From Bacillota bacterium (GTDB lineage: Bacteria > Bacillota > Ch66), in the NCBI GenBank assembly GCA_013178045.1, contig JABLXP010000006.1:1-64000 (forward strand): 64,000 nucleotides of DNA, given 5' to 3'. Numbering within the stretch: the stretch's first letter is position 1; the number at the start of each line of letters is the position of its first letter. The position numbers and the translations under genes were made by a program. Shown piece after piece: positions 38,481 to 48,082 of the stretch. A model generated the notes under the pieces. The model saw nothing but the letters and a program-made list of their open reading frames with translations. It had not been told where the DNA came from and ran no database searches.

Positions 38481-38936
38481 TTATGCACCTAGAATATCTC
38501 GGACAATTTGGTTGACCAGTTTACCATCCGCCCTTCCTTTGACCTTTGGCATTAAAGCCCCCATCACCTTCCCCAGAGCCTTAGGACCTTGAGCACCGAC
38601 CTGAGTAATCGTCTCCTGGATCACTTGGCGGATCTCTTCTTCAGTCATTTGTGTCGGGAGGTAGGTCATTAAGACTTCGATTTCGGCCTGCAAGTTAGCG
38701 ACCTGATCTTCACGCTGAGCTTTAGCGAACTCAGCAATCGCGTCACGCCGCAACTTGACTTCCCTGGTCAGCACCTCGATTACTTCCTCATCATTAAGCT
38801 CGTGACCCTTATCAATCTCGGCGTTTTTGATCGCAGCACGTGCCATCCGGATCACTGAAAGAGCAAGTTTCCCGGCTTCCCTTTTTTTCATCGCCGTTTT
38901 CATGTCTTCCATTAAACGCTCCTTCAATGACAACAC
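38481..38936 (-). CDS. yqeY: GatB/YqeY domain-containing protein
   Basis: A 151-residue YqeY family protein related to the tRNA-binding tail of GatB. It has LSLKERLMEDMKTAMKKREA, TYLPTQMTEEEIRQVI and the C-terminal GALMPKVKGRADGKLVNQIV. It may act in tRNA-dependent amidation or tRNA quality control; its function is unproven. It follows rpsU by 13 bases, as in Bacillus. Confidence 0.93.
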   Translation of the reverse strand: MLSLKERLMEDMKTAMKKREAGKLALSVIRMARAAIKNAEIDKGHELNDEEVIEVLTREVKLRRDAIAEFAKAQREDQVANLQAEIEVLMTYLPTQMTEEEIRQVIQETITQVGAQGPKALGKVMGALMPKVKGRADGKLVNQIVRDILGA

Positions 38937-38949
38937 CGGTCACCATCCC

Positions 38950-39126
38950 TTAGTTGAACTTACGCTTTCTCGCTGCTTCGGACTTTTTCTTTCTTCTGAC
39001 ACTCGGTTTTTCGTAGTGCTCACGTTTTCTGACTTCCGATAAAACACCTGCTTTTTGGCAAGAACGTTTGAACCGGCGCAGTGCACTATCCAGGGATTCA
39101 TTTTTGCCTACCTTGACTTCGCTCAC
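38950..39126 (-). CDS. rpsU: 30S ribosomal protein S21
   Basis: A 58-residue bS21: [20 protein letters not shown] with the basic C-terminal [13 protein letters not shown]. The GTG at 39124-39126 is preceded by GGAGGG. bS21 helps the 30S subunit select the start site. Confidence 0.96.
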   Translation of the reverse strand: MSEVKVGKNESLDSALRRFKRSCQKAGVLSEVRKREHYEKPSVRRKKKSEAARKRKFN

Positions 39127-39249
39127 TTCTTTCCCTCCCTCCACTACGAACCATATTGCCACCAAGTGCTGCGTGTGGTAGAATCAATCATTCTGCGATA
39201 ATTTGATATACTAGTTCATTATACTATAAAATCAATTTTTCAGTCAACC

Positions 39250-39594
39250 CTAACCAGGCGGCCATTGCAGCGTCCGTCCACCCAGAAGGTGAAAATGTAG
39301 GTGTCCAATTGTTTGGCCACCCTCTTCTCCACAATTGCTCACCAAACGGAATCCCCGTTCCTCCAGGCCAAGCTCACGGGCCAGCTGACCGGCCACCAGT
39401 TGTAAGTGGCCCAATACAGCCTGGTCATCAGGTGTGACATCTAATAGTGAGGTCCGGTGTTGTTTTGGGACGATCAACACATGCACCGGAGCCGCCGGGT
39501 TGATATCATGAAAAGCCAATACCTGCTTATCTTCGTATACAACCTTACTGGGTATTTCCTTGGCCACAATGCGGCAGAACAAACATTCAGCCAT
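39250..39594 (-). CDS. HIT family nucleotide-binding hydrolase (HinT-like)
   Basis: A 114-residue histidine-triad protein. N-terminal zinc cysteines are in CLFCRIV, then AFHDINPAAPVHVLIVPKQH and the triad GHLHFHLLGGR. HinT proteins hydrolyse purine nucleotide phosphoramidates. The ATG at 39592-39594 has AAGGAGG 8 bases upstream. Confidence 0.93.
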   Translation of the reverse strand: MAECLFCRIVAKEIPSKVVYEDKQVLAFHDINPAAPVHVLIVPKQHRTSLLDVTPDDQAVLGHLQLVAGQLARELGLEERGFRLVSNCGEEGGQTIGHLHFHLLGGRTLQWPPG

Positions 39595-39667
39595 GAACTT
39601 AACCTCCTTATTCAGAATATTCGGCAAAAGCGGTTAAATTCCTTCCAAATAAAGTAATCTTTATTAT

Positions 39668-40993
39668 TTATTTGCCCACATCTTTATATCGACCAATAAT
39701 CTTATCATCTTCGATCCTCTCCAGGGTTGCGCTGACCAACTGGCCACGCAAATCTCGTTCATCAATCGCTGGCAGCACCACCCGCAAGTAATTATCGGTA
39801 TAACCTACCCACCCAGCCGGGTCAGTTTGCTCCTCAAGCAGCACAGTAAGCGTTTGTCCCAGGAACGCCTGCGCGAAGCGGTGGGCTTCTTCACGGGCCA
39901 GCGCGATCAAACGCTGGCTACGCTCTTCCTTGACCTGGGGTGCCACCTGGTTGGGAAACTTAGCCGCCCGGGTCCCGGCCCGGGGTGAGTATTTGAAGAC
40001 ATGCAAATCGGAGAAATTTAATTCATCGATAAACTGTAGACTCTGCGAAAAATGGACTTCAGTTTCCCCGGGAAAACCCACGATCACGTCACTGGTGATA
40101 GCTACCCCGGGGATGACGGCCCGAATTCTATCTACTAACTGCTGGTACTCTCGTGTGGTATAGTGACGATTCATCTTGAAGAGGATTTCATCATGCCCGC
40201 TTTGCAGCGGAATGTGAAAATGGCGGCAAAGTACTGGATTGTCCGCGACCAGCTCAATCAATTCATCAGTGATCTCCGTCGGCTCAAGCGAACTCAGGCG
40301 CAAACGGGGTAAAGCAGGAACCTCAGTCAGCACTCGCCAAAGCAAACTTCCCAGGTTTACTCCTTCCCCCAGGTCCTGGCCATAAGCCGAGGTATGGATA
40401 CCCGTCAAAACAATCTCGGCAAAACCCATCTGCACCAGGCGCTGAAGCTCAGCGATTACCTGGTCGGGCTGACGGCTCCGGACCCGGCCACGGGCGTATG
40501 GTACGATGCAGTAACTGCAAAATTGATTGCAGCCATCCTGAATTTTGACGAAGGCCCGCGTGCGGTGGACAAAACTCTCCAGGGGAAGCTCTTCAAACTC
40601 CCGCCGCTGGGTAATATCCGCCACCAAATTTAACGGGGCTTGTCCTTTTTGCGCCTGTTCCACTAATTCCACAAGCCGGCCCCGATCTTGAGTTCCGATC
40701 ACCAGGTCAACCCCGGGAATAGCCAGAACCTCTCCCGGGGAAGTTTGAGCATAACAGCCAGTGACCACAATCTTGGCCGCAGGATTTCGTTTAATCGCCT
40801 GGCGGATCATTTGCCGGGACTTTCGGTCTCCCAGGTGAGTAACCGTACAGGTATTGATCACATAAACATCAGCTTCTTCCCGCCAGTCAACTGGGGTATA
40901 GCCGCGCTTCTGGAACAATCCCAGCATAGCCTCTGATTCAGTTTGGTTAACCTTACAGCCCAGGGTGTGAATGGCTACCCGCTTGTCTGTCAT
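39668..40993 (-). CDS. mtaB: tRNA threonylcarbamoyladenosine methylthiotransferase MtaB
   Basis: About 441 residues; a radical-SAM methylthiotransferase converting t6A37 to ms2t6A in tRNA. The N-terminal UPF0004 domain has HTLGCKVNQTESEAM, the radical-SAM motif is CNQFCSYCIVPYARGRVRS, and a C-terminal TRAM domain follows. The HTLGCKVNQ form separates it from MiaB. The ATG at 40991-40993 overlaps the rsmE stop in an ATGA junction and has GGGAGG upstream. Confidence 0.93.
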   Translation of the reverse strand: MTDKRVAIHTLGCKVNQTESEAMLGLFQKRGYTPVDWREEADVYVINTCTVTHLGDRKSRQMIRQAIKRNPAAKIVVTGCYAQTSPGEVLAIPGVDLVIGTQDRGRLVELVEQAQKGQAPLNLVADITQRREFEELPLESFVHRTRAFVKIQDGCNQFCSYCIVPYARGRVRSRQPDQVIAELQRLVQMGFAEIVLTGIHTSAYGQDLGEGVNLGSLLWRVLTEVPALPRLRLSSLEPTEITDELIELVADNPVLCRHFHIPLQSGHDEILFKMNRHYTTREYQQLVDRIRAVIPGVAITSDVIVGFPGETEVHFSQSLQFIDELNFSDLHVFKYSPRAGTRAAKFPNQVAPQVKEERSQRLIALAREEAHRFAQAFLGQTLTVLLEEQTDPAGWVGYTDNYLRVVLPAIDERDLRGQLVSATLERIEDDKIIGRYKDVGK

Positions 40994-41745
40994 GGCCGCC
41001 AACCTCCCAGGTCTCCCAGTTCATAAAGGATCATGGTTAACGCGGCCAGCCCTGCCGTCTCTGTCCGCAAGATCCTTGGCCCCAGGGAAACGCAAATTAC
41101 GCCAGCGCTTATGGCCGCCTCAATTTCAGAAGAGGAAAGGCCCCCCTCTGGCCCGATAAAGACGTAAACTAATTTTGGGGTTAGACCCGTTTGCCGGAGC
41201 AGTGACTTCAGGCCACACCTTCGTTCCTCCTCCCAGGGCAAAAGCCCCCAAACCGAGTCAGGCAGATTTTGGAGGGCCTGCGCCCAAGTAGTGATTGGTT
41301 CAATAACCGGAACCCGGTCACGGCGGCACTGTTTCGCCGCCTCCAGGGCAATCCTCTGCCAGCGCCGCTGCCGTTCTCGACCCTTCTCTGGCGTCAACCT
41401 GACGACTACTCGCTCGGTCTCGACCGGCAAAATCCTGGTAACCCCAAGCTCAGTGCACTTCTGCACGATCAGGTCCATCTTGTCACCCTTGGGCAATCCC
41501 TGAACCAACACGACCTGAATAGGTGGTTCTGTTTTCCGATCAAGCAGCCGGATGATTTGTCCCGCCGCTTCCTGCGCAGAAAGATGAGTAAGTTTAACCA
41601 GATAGGCATTGCCTACTCCGTCAAATACCTCCACCTCATCACCGGGGCCCAGCCGCAGCACACGGGTTAGGTGGTTGAGTTCATCCCCACTGATCCGGAC
41701 CTCGGTTGGTGTAATATCAGTCGGCAAAACTAAGAAGCGGTGCAT
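40990..41745 (-). CDS. rsmE: 16S rRNA (uracil-1498-N3)-methyltransferase RsmE
   Basis: A 251-residue SPOUT methyltransferase. An N-terminal PUA-like domain includes HLTRVLRLGPGDEVEVFDG, then LVQGLPKGDKMDLIVQKCTE and the knotted SAM site VYVFIGPEGGLSSSEIEAA and LGPRILRTETAGLAAL. It follows prmA by 3 bases, the standard dnaJ-prmA-rsmE arrangement. Confidence 0.95.
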   Translation of the reverse strand: MHRFLVLPTDITPTEVRISGDELNHLTRVLRLGPGDEVEVFDGVGNAYLVKLTHLSAQEAAGQIIRLLDRKTEPPIQVVLVQGLPKGDKMDLIVQKCTELGVTRILPVETERVVVRLTPEKGRERQRRWQRIALEAAKQCRRDRVPVIEPITTWAQALQNLPDSVWGLLPWEEERRCGLKSLLRQTGLTPKLVYVFIGPEGGLSSSEIEAAISAGVICVSLGPRILRTETAGLAALTMILYELGDLGGWRP

Positions 41746-41748
41746 GGT

Positions 41749-42693
41749 CTACTCCTTTTCAGCCACCACCGTCACCCATTCCCCTTCCTGGTTGATCTCC
41801 CGAATGGTAAAATTACCTGCTTGCAAATGGGTGACCACATCTTCCAACCGGTCAATAATTATACCACTGGTGATGAATATTCCCGAGTGGTTCAAGAGTT
41901 GATTGGCTGACTCGCTCAGAGCGATAATCGCGTCGGCAATGATATTGGCTACAATAACATCAACTGATTCGGTAATCCCTTTTAATAAATCCCCTGACTG
42001 GACTTTGATTATTTCTCCAACACCGTTACGTGCTACATTTTCTTCCGCGACACTAACAGCCACGGGATCAGCATCAACGGCTAAAACCCAACTTGCTCCC
42101 AGCTTCGCCGCAGCAATGGCCAGGATGCCGGACCCGGTCCCCACGTCAATTACCCGGTCACCGGCCTTCAGATAATACTCAATCGCTCTCAAGCACATCA
42201 CAGTTGTTGGATGCGTCCCTGTACCAAAGGCCATGCCGGGATCAAGTTCAATCACCACCTCCGCCAACTGGGGATGGTACTCCTCCCAGGAAGGCTTAAT
42301 GACCAAACGGCGGCCAACCCGGGTTGGTTTGTAGTGAGCCTTCCAGGCATGGGCCCAGTCCTCCTCTTCGACCTCGTTCAAACACAGTTCAAACCAGTAA
42401 CCCTCGACCAGCTGGGGAAATTTTTCCGTTGCCTCCTGGAGGGTACGTAATCGCTCCTCTAAACATTCATCAACTGGAAAGTAACCAATAATCAGCACAT
42501 TCTCACCCTGCAGCATTTCGGGCGGCAGGGCGTGATAATCCCAACCCGCATGCTTGATGTATTCAGCCACTAGCAGGGGGTCCTCAACCACCACCCCCTG
42601 ACAACCTAACTCGTAAAATAAGTTAGCGACTGCATCAGCCGCCGCGTGGGTCGTGGTTGCCTTGACTTCTTGCCATTTCATGCGGGTTGTCAC
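41749..42693 (-). CDS. prmA: Ribosomal protein L11 methyltransferase
   Basis: A 314-residue PrmA. The N-terminal substrate-recognition domain is followed by a SAM fold with GMAFGTGTHPTTVMCL, VIDVGTGSGILAIAAAKLGA and VIVANIIADAIIAL. It trimethylates L11. Located directly downstream of dnaJ. Confidence 0.95.
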   Translation of the reverse strand: MTTRMKWQEVKATTTHAAADAVANLFYELGCQGVVVEDPLLVAEYIKHAGWDYHALPPEMLQGENVLIIGYFPVDECLEERLRTLQEATEKFPQLVEGYWFELCLNEVEEEDWAHAWKAHYKPTRVGRRLVIKPSWEEYHPQLAEVVIELDPGMAFGTGTHPTTVMCLRAIEYYLKAGDRVIDVGTGSGILAIAAAKLGASWVLAVDADPVAVSVAEENVARNGVGEIIKVQSGDLLKGITESVDVIVANIIADAIIALSESANQLLNHSGIFITSGIIIDRLEDVVTHLQAGNFTIREINQEGEWVTVVAEKE

Positions 42694-42750
42694 TCCTTAA
42701 GTTTATTGTATAAACCAGGATAACCAAAACACAGTATAAATAAACTAAAA

Positions 42751-43899
42751 TCACATAAATGCATCCCTAACCTTACCGAAAAAGCTTTTCTTATTCTGGT
42801 TCTCGGCCACTTCATCACCACCGGCTTCAGCAAATTGCCGTAACAGTTCCCGCTGCTTCTCGGTCAACCTGGTCGGGGTTTGCACGACCACCTTAACGTG
42901 CTGATCACCTCGGCCATAACCACGGAGGTTGGGAATTCCTTTCCCGCGCAGCCGGAAAAACGTGCCCGTCTGAGTACCTTCTGGGATCCGCAGTTTGGCC
43001 TTTCCTTCCAGAGTCGGTACTTCAATCTCACCCCCCAGGGCAGCTTGCACAAAAGAAATCGGAATCTCACACAAAATATCATCACCGTCACGTTCAAAGA
43101 ACGGGTGAGATTTCACCTGGATATAGACGTATAAATCGCCGGGCGGTCCGCCCCGTAGTCCGGGTTCACCTTCTCCGGCCATCCGTAACTGTGATCCCGT
43201 ATCCACCCCAGCAGGAACCCGAATATGGATCTTGCGGACGCGCCGAACCCGCCCCTGACCACGACACTCCTTGCACGGTGATTCAATGATCTTGCCTTCG
43301 CCATGACACTTGGGACAGGTGCGCACACTCTGAAACTGCATGCCAAAAGCGGCCCGCTGGGTCGTCCTGATCTGACCGGTTCCCTTACAAGCCGGGCAGG
43401 TTGCCGGATGAGTGCCAGGTTCTGCCCCGGAACCACCACAGGCTGGACATTTCTCCAGACGGGGTATTTCCACATCCTTTTCGACGCCAAAGGCCGCTTC
43501 CTCGAAGGTAAGCTCCAGGTCCAGGCGCAGATCGGCCCCTTGCTGCGGCCCGGTCCGGCGGTTGGCACTCCCAAATCCGCCGCCAAAGAACATATCGAAA
43601 ATGTCACCAAAACCACCCATGTCCTGGCCAAAACCGCTAAAGCCACCAAACCCCCCAAAGCCCTCGGCCCCGTTGCCGAAAGCAGCGTGGCCCATCTGAT
43701 CATACCGCGCCCGTTTCTCGGGATCACTCAATACCTCATAAGCTTCGTTGATCTCCTTAAATTTCTCTTCCGCCTGTTTGTCATTGGGATTGGCATCAGG
43801 GTGGTACTGCCGGGCCAACTTCCGATAGGCCTTCTTTATTTCTGTCTCATTGGCATCCCGGCTGACCCCTAACACCTCGTAGTAATCCCGTTTGCTCAT
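42751..43899 (-). CDS. dnaJ: Chaperone protein DnaJ
   Basis: A 382-residue type I DnaJ. The J domain has the HPD motif (YHPDANPND), followed by a Gly/Phe-rich linker with [10 protein letters not shown]. Four CxxCxGxG-type zinc repeats start [24 protein letters not shown] and CKECRGQG, and a C-terminal substrate domain follows. The ATG at 43897-43899 has a GGTGG site. It stimulates the DnaK ATPase and is last of the heat-shock operon. Confidence 0.97.
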   Translation of the reverse strand: MSKRDYYEVLGVSRDANETEIKKAYRKLARQYHPDANPNDKQAEEKFKEINEAYEVLSDPEKRARYDQMGHAAFGNGAEGFGGFGGFSGFGQDMGGFGDIFDMFFGGGFGSANRRTGPQQGADLRLDLELTFEEAAFGVEKDVEIPRLEKCPACGGSGAEPGTHPATCPACKGTGQIRTTQRAAFGMQFQSVRTCPKCHGEGKIIESPCKECRGQGRVRRVRKIHIRVPAGVDTGSQLRMAGEGEPGLRGGPPGDLYVYIQVKSHPFFERDGDDILCEIPISFVQAALGGEIEVPTLEGKAKLRIPEGTQTGTFFRLRGKGIPNLRGYGRGDQHVKVVVQTPTRLTEKQRELLRQFAEAGGDEVAENQNKKSFFGKVRDAFM

Positions 43900-43970
43900 T
43901 GATAAACCACCTTCCACCAAATTCTTGATATGTTAACCGGTCTATCGCGAATTTGGTCTGATATAGCTAG

Positions 43971-43995
43971 ACAGGGGGAAAAGCCCTCCCCCTGT
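43971..43995 (-). terminator. Hairpin between dnaK and dnaJ (partial terminator or processing site)
   Basis: ACAGGGGG and CCCCCTGT arms form a perfect stem around a 9-base loop just after the dnaK stop, without a T run on the minus strand. It could lower dnaJ expression or mark an mRNA processing point. Confidence 0.5.
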
Positions 43996-43999
43996 GCAC

Positions 44000-45826
44000 C
44001 TACTTTTGATCATCCATTACTTCGTAGTCAGCGTCAACCACTTTCTCATCTTTTTGGGTATGCTGACCACCCGGGTTAGCTCCCCCAGCCGCGCCAGCCT
44101 GCTGATACATCTTAGAGGTAAACTCATAAAGAACGGTTGTCAGTTCCTCCATCTTCTTCTTGATGTCATCGGTATTGTTTTTGCTGACCGCTTCTTTCAA
44201 GGTTTCTTTAGCCTTCTCAATCTTTTCCACTTCTGACTTATCCGCTTTTTCCCGGAATTCTTTCAGCGTCTTCTCGGTCTGGTAGATCAGGCTGTCCGCC
44301 TGATTCCGAGTTTCCACCGCTTCCTTACGTTTCTTATCCTCTTCCGCGTAACGCTCGGCGTCTTTCACCATCTTTTCGATCTCGGCATCAGATAGACCGC
44401 TCGAGGCAGTAATCGTGACTTTCTGTTCTTTGCCCGTTCCCAGGTCCTTGGCTGAGACGTGCACGATCCCGTTAACATCAATATCAAACTTGACCTCGAT
44501 CTGCGGCACACCGCGCGGCGCCGGTGGAATACCATCAAGGATGAACCGACCCAAGGTCTTGTTGTCAGCCGCCATTGGCCGCTCCCCTTGCAGGACATGG
44601 ATTTTCACACTAGTTTGGTTATCTGCCGCTGTTGAGAAAATTTGGCTCTTTGATGTTGGGATGGTGGTGTTACGCTCGATCAAGCGGGTAAAGACACCGC
44701 CCAGCGTCTCGATCCCCAGAGAAAGCGGGGTAACATCCAGCAGCAAGACGTCCTTGACTTCGCCCGCCAGCACCCCGGCCTGAATGGCAGCACCCAGAGC
44801 AACAACTTCGTCGGGATTGATCCCTTTGTACGGTTCTTTCCCCAGGTAGTTTTTGATTGCTTCCTGAACCGCTGGAATCCGGGTCGAACCGCCGACCAGG
44901 ATCACCTTGTCAATGTCCTTAGGCTCCAGTCCTGCGTCCTTCAAAGCCTGACGAGTTGGCCCCATCGTTTTCTCCACCAGGTCAGGGGTCAGTTCTTCAA
45001 ACTTGGCCCGCGTCAGAGTGATATCCAGGTGCTGCGGTCCTTCCGCTGTCGCGGTGATGAAGGGGAGGTTAATGTTGGTCGTCAACACCGATGATAGCTC
45101 ATGCTTGGCTTTCTCGGCCGCCTCTTTCAGCCTTTGCATGGCCATACGGTCTTTCGTCAGGTCAACCCCGGTGGATTTTTTAAATTCAGACACCAGGTAC
45201 TCGATAATCCGGTCGTCAAAATCATCGCCGCCTAAACGGTTGTTACCACTGGTGGCCTTAACCTCAAAAACCCCGTCACCTAATTCTAGGATGGAGACGT
45301 CAAAAGTCCCGCCACCCAGATCAAACACCAGGATCGTCTGGTCTTCCTGCTTATCCAGACCATAGGCTAAAGCCGCGGCAGTCGGCTCGTTGATAATTCG
45401 TAAGACCTCAAGACCGGCGATCTTACCGGCATCTTTAGTCGCCTGCCGCTGCGCATCAGTAAAGTAGGCTGGGACAGTGATCACCGCCTTGGTCACTGGT
45501 TCGCCCAGATAAGCTTCAGCATCCGCCTTAATTTTTTGGAGGATCATCGCCGAAATTTCCTGCGGGGTATACTCTTTGTCATCTATTCTTACTTTATAGT
45601 TGGTTCCCATATGTCGTTTGATCGACATGACTGTTCGTTCGGGATTGGTGATCGCCTGGCGTTTGGCGATCTGACCCACCAGACGTTCACCGGTTTTCGA
45701 AAATCCTACAACGGACGGAGTAATCCTTGCCCCTTCCTGGTTAGGGATTACTACCGCCTCGCCACCTTCCATATACGCTACACAGGAGTTTGTTGTCCCC
45801 AGGTCAATCCCTACAACCTTACCCAT
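44000..45826 (-). CDS. dnaK: Chaperone protein DnaK (Hsp70)
   Basis: A 608-residue Hsp70. The nucleotide-binding domain starts [20 protein letters not shown], with [31 protein letters not shown] and [15 protein letters not shown]. The substrate domain includes [14 protein letters not shown], and the acidic tail ends in EVMDDQK. The absence of the segment that Gram-negative DnaK has near residue 80 is typical of Firmicutes. Operon position: after grpE. Confidence 0.98.
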   Translation of the reverse strand: MGKVVGIDLGTTNSCVAYMEGGEAVVIPNQEGARITPSVVGFSKTGERLVGQIAKRQAITNPERTVMSIKRHMGTNYKVRIDDKEYTPQEISAMILQKIKADAEAYLGEPVTKAVITVPAYFTDAQRQATKDAGKIAGLEVLRIINEPTAAALAYGLDKQEDQTILVFDLGGGTFDVSILELGDGVFEVKATSGNNRLGGDDFDDRIIEYLVSEFKKSTGVDLTKDRMAMQRLKEAAEKAKHELSSVLTTNINLPFITATAEGPQHLDITLTRAKFEELTPDLVEKTMGPTRQALKDAGLEPKDIDKVILVGGSTRIPAVQEAIKNYLGKEPYKGINPDEVVALGAAIQAGVLAGEVKDVLLLDVTPLSLGIETLGGVFTRLIERNTTIPTSKSQIFSTAADNQTSVKIHVLQGERPMAADNKTLGRFILDGIPPAPRGVPQIEVKFDIDVNGIVHVSAKDLGTGKEQKVTITASSGLSDAEIEKMVKDAERYAEEDKKRKEAVETRNQADSLIYQTEKTLKEFREKADKSEVEKIEKAKETLKEAVSKNNTDDIKKKMEELTTVLYEFTSKMYQQAGAAGGANPGGQHTQKDEKVVDADYEVMDDQK

Positions 45827-45849
45827 CCTAACTCAACCTCCAACCAATA

Positions 45850-46467
45850 TTATTCTTTACTTTTGGCCACTTTTACCCGGGCCGGTCGGATAATTTTGCC
45901 TTTAAAGGCATAACCTTTTTGTAATTCTTCAACCACCGTATTGTCGGGATATTTTTCATCGGCTGGCACCTGCATCAGGGCTTCGTGTTTTTGGGGATTG
46001 AATTCCTCTCCCACGGCTTCCACCACACTCAGTCCTTCGCTGGTCAGGATATCGGTCAACTGCCGATGGACCATGGCGATACCGATGGCCAAACTCTGCA
46101 CATCAGTGCTTTGCTCAGCCGCCTTCAGGGCTCGTTCAAAGTTATCCAACACCGACAACAGCCTGGTCACCAACTGCTCTGTCGCGTATTTCATCAGTTC
46201 TTCCCGCTCGGTCCGCCATCGCCGCCGGAAGTTCTCAAAATCGGCGTAGGTCCTTATCCACCGATCATAATATTCCTGGACCAGAGCCTTCTGCTCCTCC
46301 AGCTCCTGTTTTAATTGCGCGACATCCACTTCCCCTGGCGTATCATTGGCTGGTGAAGCCGCCACTTCATTTGCATCAGTCTGCTTTGTTGTCTCAGTTT
46401 GGCTTGCTGTCTCCTCAACCGGCTGGATTTCTCCCGTCATTTCCGAATTATGGTTATGCTCGTTCAA
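45850..46467 (-). CDS. grpE: Nucleotide exchange factor GrpE
   Basis: A 205-residue GrpE. An acidic, Thr-rich N-terminal tail is followed by a long coiled coil (QLKQELEEQKALVQEYYDRW, then DFENFRRRWRTEREELM). The C-terminal beta domain has GEEFNPQKHEALMQVPAD and LQKGYAFKGKIIRPARVKV. It releases ADP from DnaK and lies between the archaeal-type chaperonin gene and dnaK. Confidence 0.95.
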   Translation of the reverse strand: MNEHNHNSEMTGEIQPVEETASQTETTKQTDANEVAASPANDTPGEVDVAQLKQELEEQKALVQEYYDRWIRTYADFENFRRRWRTEREELMKYATEQLVTRLLSVLDNFERALKAAEQSTDVQSLAIGIAMVHRQLTDILTSEGLSVVEAVGEEFNPQKHEALMQVPADEKYPDNTVVEELQKGYAFKGKIIRPARVKVAKSKE

Positions 46468-46482
46468 GGGCTCACCCGCTTT

Positions 46483-48057
46483 CTAAATTTCTACGTCTTT
46501 ACTGTTGGATCGATCTTGGTTCTGCTCTTCCTTCTTTTTAATAATTGTATCGATCCGCAAAATAGCCTCTGCCACCTCACCGGCCGCCTTCAGCGCGTAC
46601 CACTTAACCAGGGCAGGATCAACCACCCCCAGTTGTTCCATATCGCAAACCTCACCTGTATCACAATCGATGGCCAAAGAATCCCGGTTTTGTTCAGCCT
46701 GGGCGGCCAGAACATCTCCCAGTTTCTCCAGGGGGTTAAATCCCGCATTGTTCACAATCTGCGAAAACGGCCGTTTCAAGGCTTCAGTGACACAATCAAC
46801 TCCATAGGCCGCCATACCGCGGACGTCTTGGCGTGCTTTGGCCACCTCTCTAGCCACAGCCAATTCGATCGCCCCGCCGCCGGGAACAATACCGCCCTTG
46901 AGCGCAGCCTGAACAGAGGAAGCCGCATCCTTAGCCATCCGTTCCCGCTCGCCCACGACCTCGCTCGTCGCTGCACCGACCAGGATGGTGGCCATCGGTT
47001 TACCGTTTCCGCCTAAAATCCGGACGTGCTCCAATTCCTCGTCTTCAAAAACACGCTGAGCCGTTCCTAAATAACGGCTGATCTCAGCCGTGTCTTTTTT
47101 CAAGCCAGTGCGCTTGATCATGCGCGCCCCGGTGTGTTCTGCTGCTTTGCGCAATTCTTTATGGGCCACTCGTTGGATGACCATGATCCCTGCATCGGTG
47201 AGGATCTCCTCGGCAATGTCCTCAACTCCCCGGTCGACCAGCACCAGTTTAACTCCCAACTCAACAATCTTGTGGACGTTTTGCTTAAACTCTTCCTGGA
47301 GCTCCAGGTACCGGGTGAAACCGAGTTCGGTACTCAGGGCCTCATCTTCAAATTCCTCCGGTTCCAGGGCATCATCAATCACTAAAACCTTGACATCGTT
47401 TAACTCTCTCGGCATCTGTTTATTCATGCGTTCCTTATTGATGATCACCCCAAGGAACACCTCATTGTTCGCGCCTTCTTCAGCCACTATGGTTTCTGAC
47501 AGCTTGAACCCCGGCTCTTTCAGCTTCTCCTCACCGATCAATTGAACGGCTTCCACCACAAGCTCAGCCAGATCGTCGTTGCCCCGACCGGCCACCAGGG
47601 CAATCTTATACAATAAGGGATCATGCACTCCTTGAATTGGGCGGGCCTTTTCTTTAAAAAGAGTCAGGGCCTTGCGCACCCCGACCCGTAATCCTTCGAT
47701 CACGCGGGCCACTGGCACCCCTTTGACTACTTGAGCCACCCCTTCGCTGACCAGAGCTCCGGCTAGAATGGTCGCGGTAGTAGTCCCATCACCGATTTCT
47801 TCCTGCTGCGCCCGGGCGGTATTGATCAACATCTTGGCCGCGGGGTGATTGACCTCCATCAGATTTAAGATGGTCACACCATCATTAGTGATGACCACCT
47901 CGCCAAACTTATCGACCAACATAGTATCTAACCCTTTGGGTCCGATTGTCCCCTCAACCGCCGAGGCGATGGCGCGAATCGCGTTGGAATTCGTCATGAG
48001 AGCGGCTAAGCGCTCGTCTACTTCGGCGTTATTGCTTACTGCTTGTTTGACACTCAC
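46483..48057 (-). CDS. Archaeal-type (thermosome-like, group II/III) chaperonin inside the hsp70 operon
   Basis: A 524-residue chaperonin resembling thermosome/CCT subunits, not GroEL. Visible are AIASAVEGTIGPKGLDTMLV, the TNDGVTIL motif (residues 58-65), the ATPase motif GDGTTTATILAGALV (from residue 89), KGGIVPGGGAIELAVARE near residue 390, and the C-terminal DPALVKWYALKAAGEVAEAI ending in ILRIDTII, the group II signature. There is no GroEL-type Gly-Gly-Met tail. Family knowledge: Carboxydothermus hydrogenoformans and a few related Firmicutes carry such chaperonins in the dnaK operon and they fold without GroES. The operon context here (hrcA before, grpE 15 bases after) and the CIRCE element imply heat-shock control. 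Confidence 0.93.
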   Translation of the reverse strand: MSVKQAVSNNAEVDERLAALMTNSNAIRAIASAVEGTIGPKGLDTMLVDKFGEVVITNDGVTILNLMEVNHPAAKMLINTARAQQEEIGDGTTTATILAGALVSEGVAQVVKGVPVARVIEGLRVGVRKALTLFKEKARPIQGVHDPLLYKIALVAGRGNDDLAELVVEAVQLIGEEKLKEPGFKLSETIVAEEGANNEVFLGVIINKERMNKQMPRELNDVKVLVIDDALEPEEFEDEALSTELGFTRYLELQEEFKQNVHKIVELGVKLVLVDRGVEDIAEEILTDAGIMVIQRVAHKELRKAAEHTGARMIKRTGLKKDTAEISRYLGTAQRVFEDEELEHVRILGGNGKPMATILVGAATSEVVGERERMAKDAASSVQAALKGGIVPGGGAIELAVAREVAKARQDVRGMAAYGVDCVTEALKRPFSQIVNNAGFNPLEKLGDVLAAQAEQNRDSLAIDCDTGEVCDMEQLGVVDPALVKWYALKAAGEVAEAILRIDTIIKKKEEQNQDRSNSKDVEI

Positions 48058-48082
48058 CAGAAGAACCTCCTAACCCTGACCA

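Noticed and set aside
46483-48057. Annotation of the hsp-operon chaperonin as GroEL
   Set aside because: Its motifs (GDGTTT with thermosome-like flanks, the ILRIDTII end, no Gly-Gly-Met tail) are group II/III-like and there is no groES next to it.
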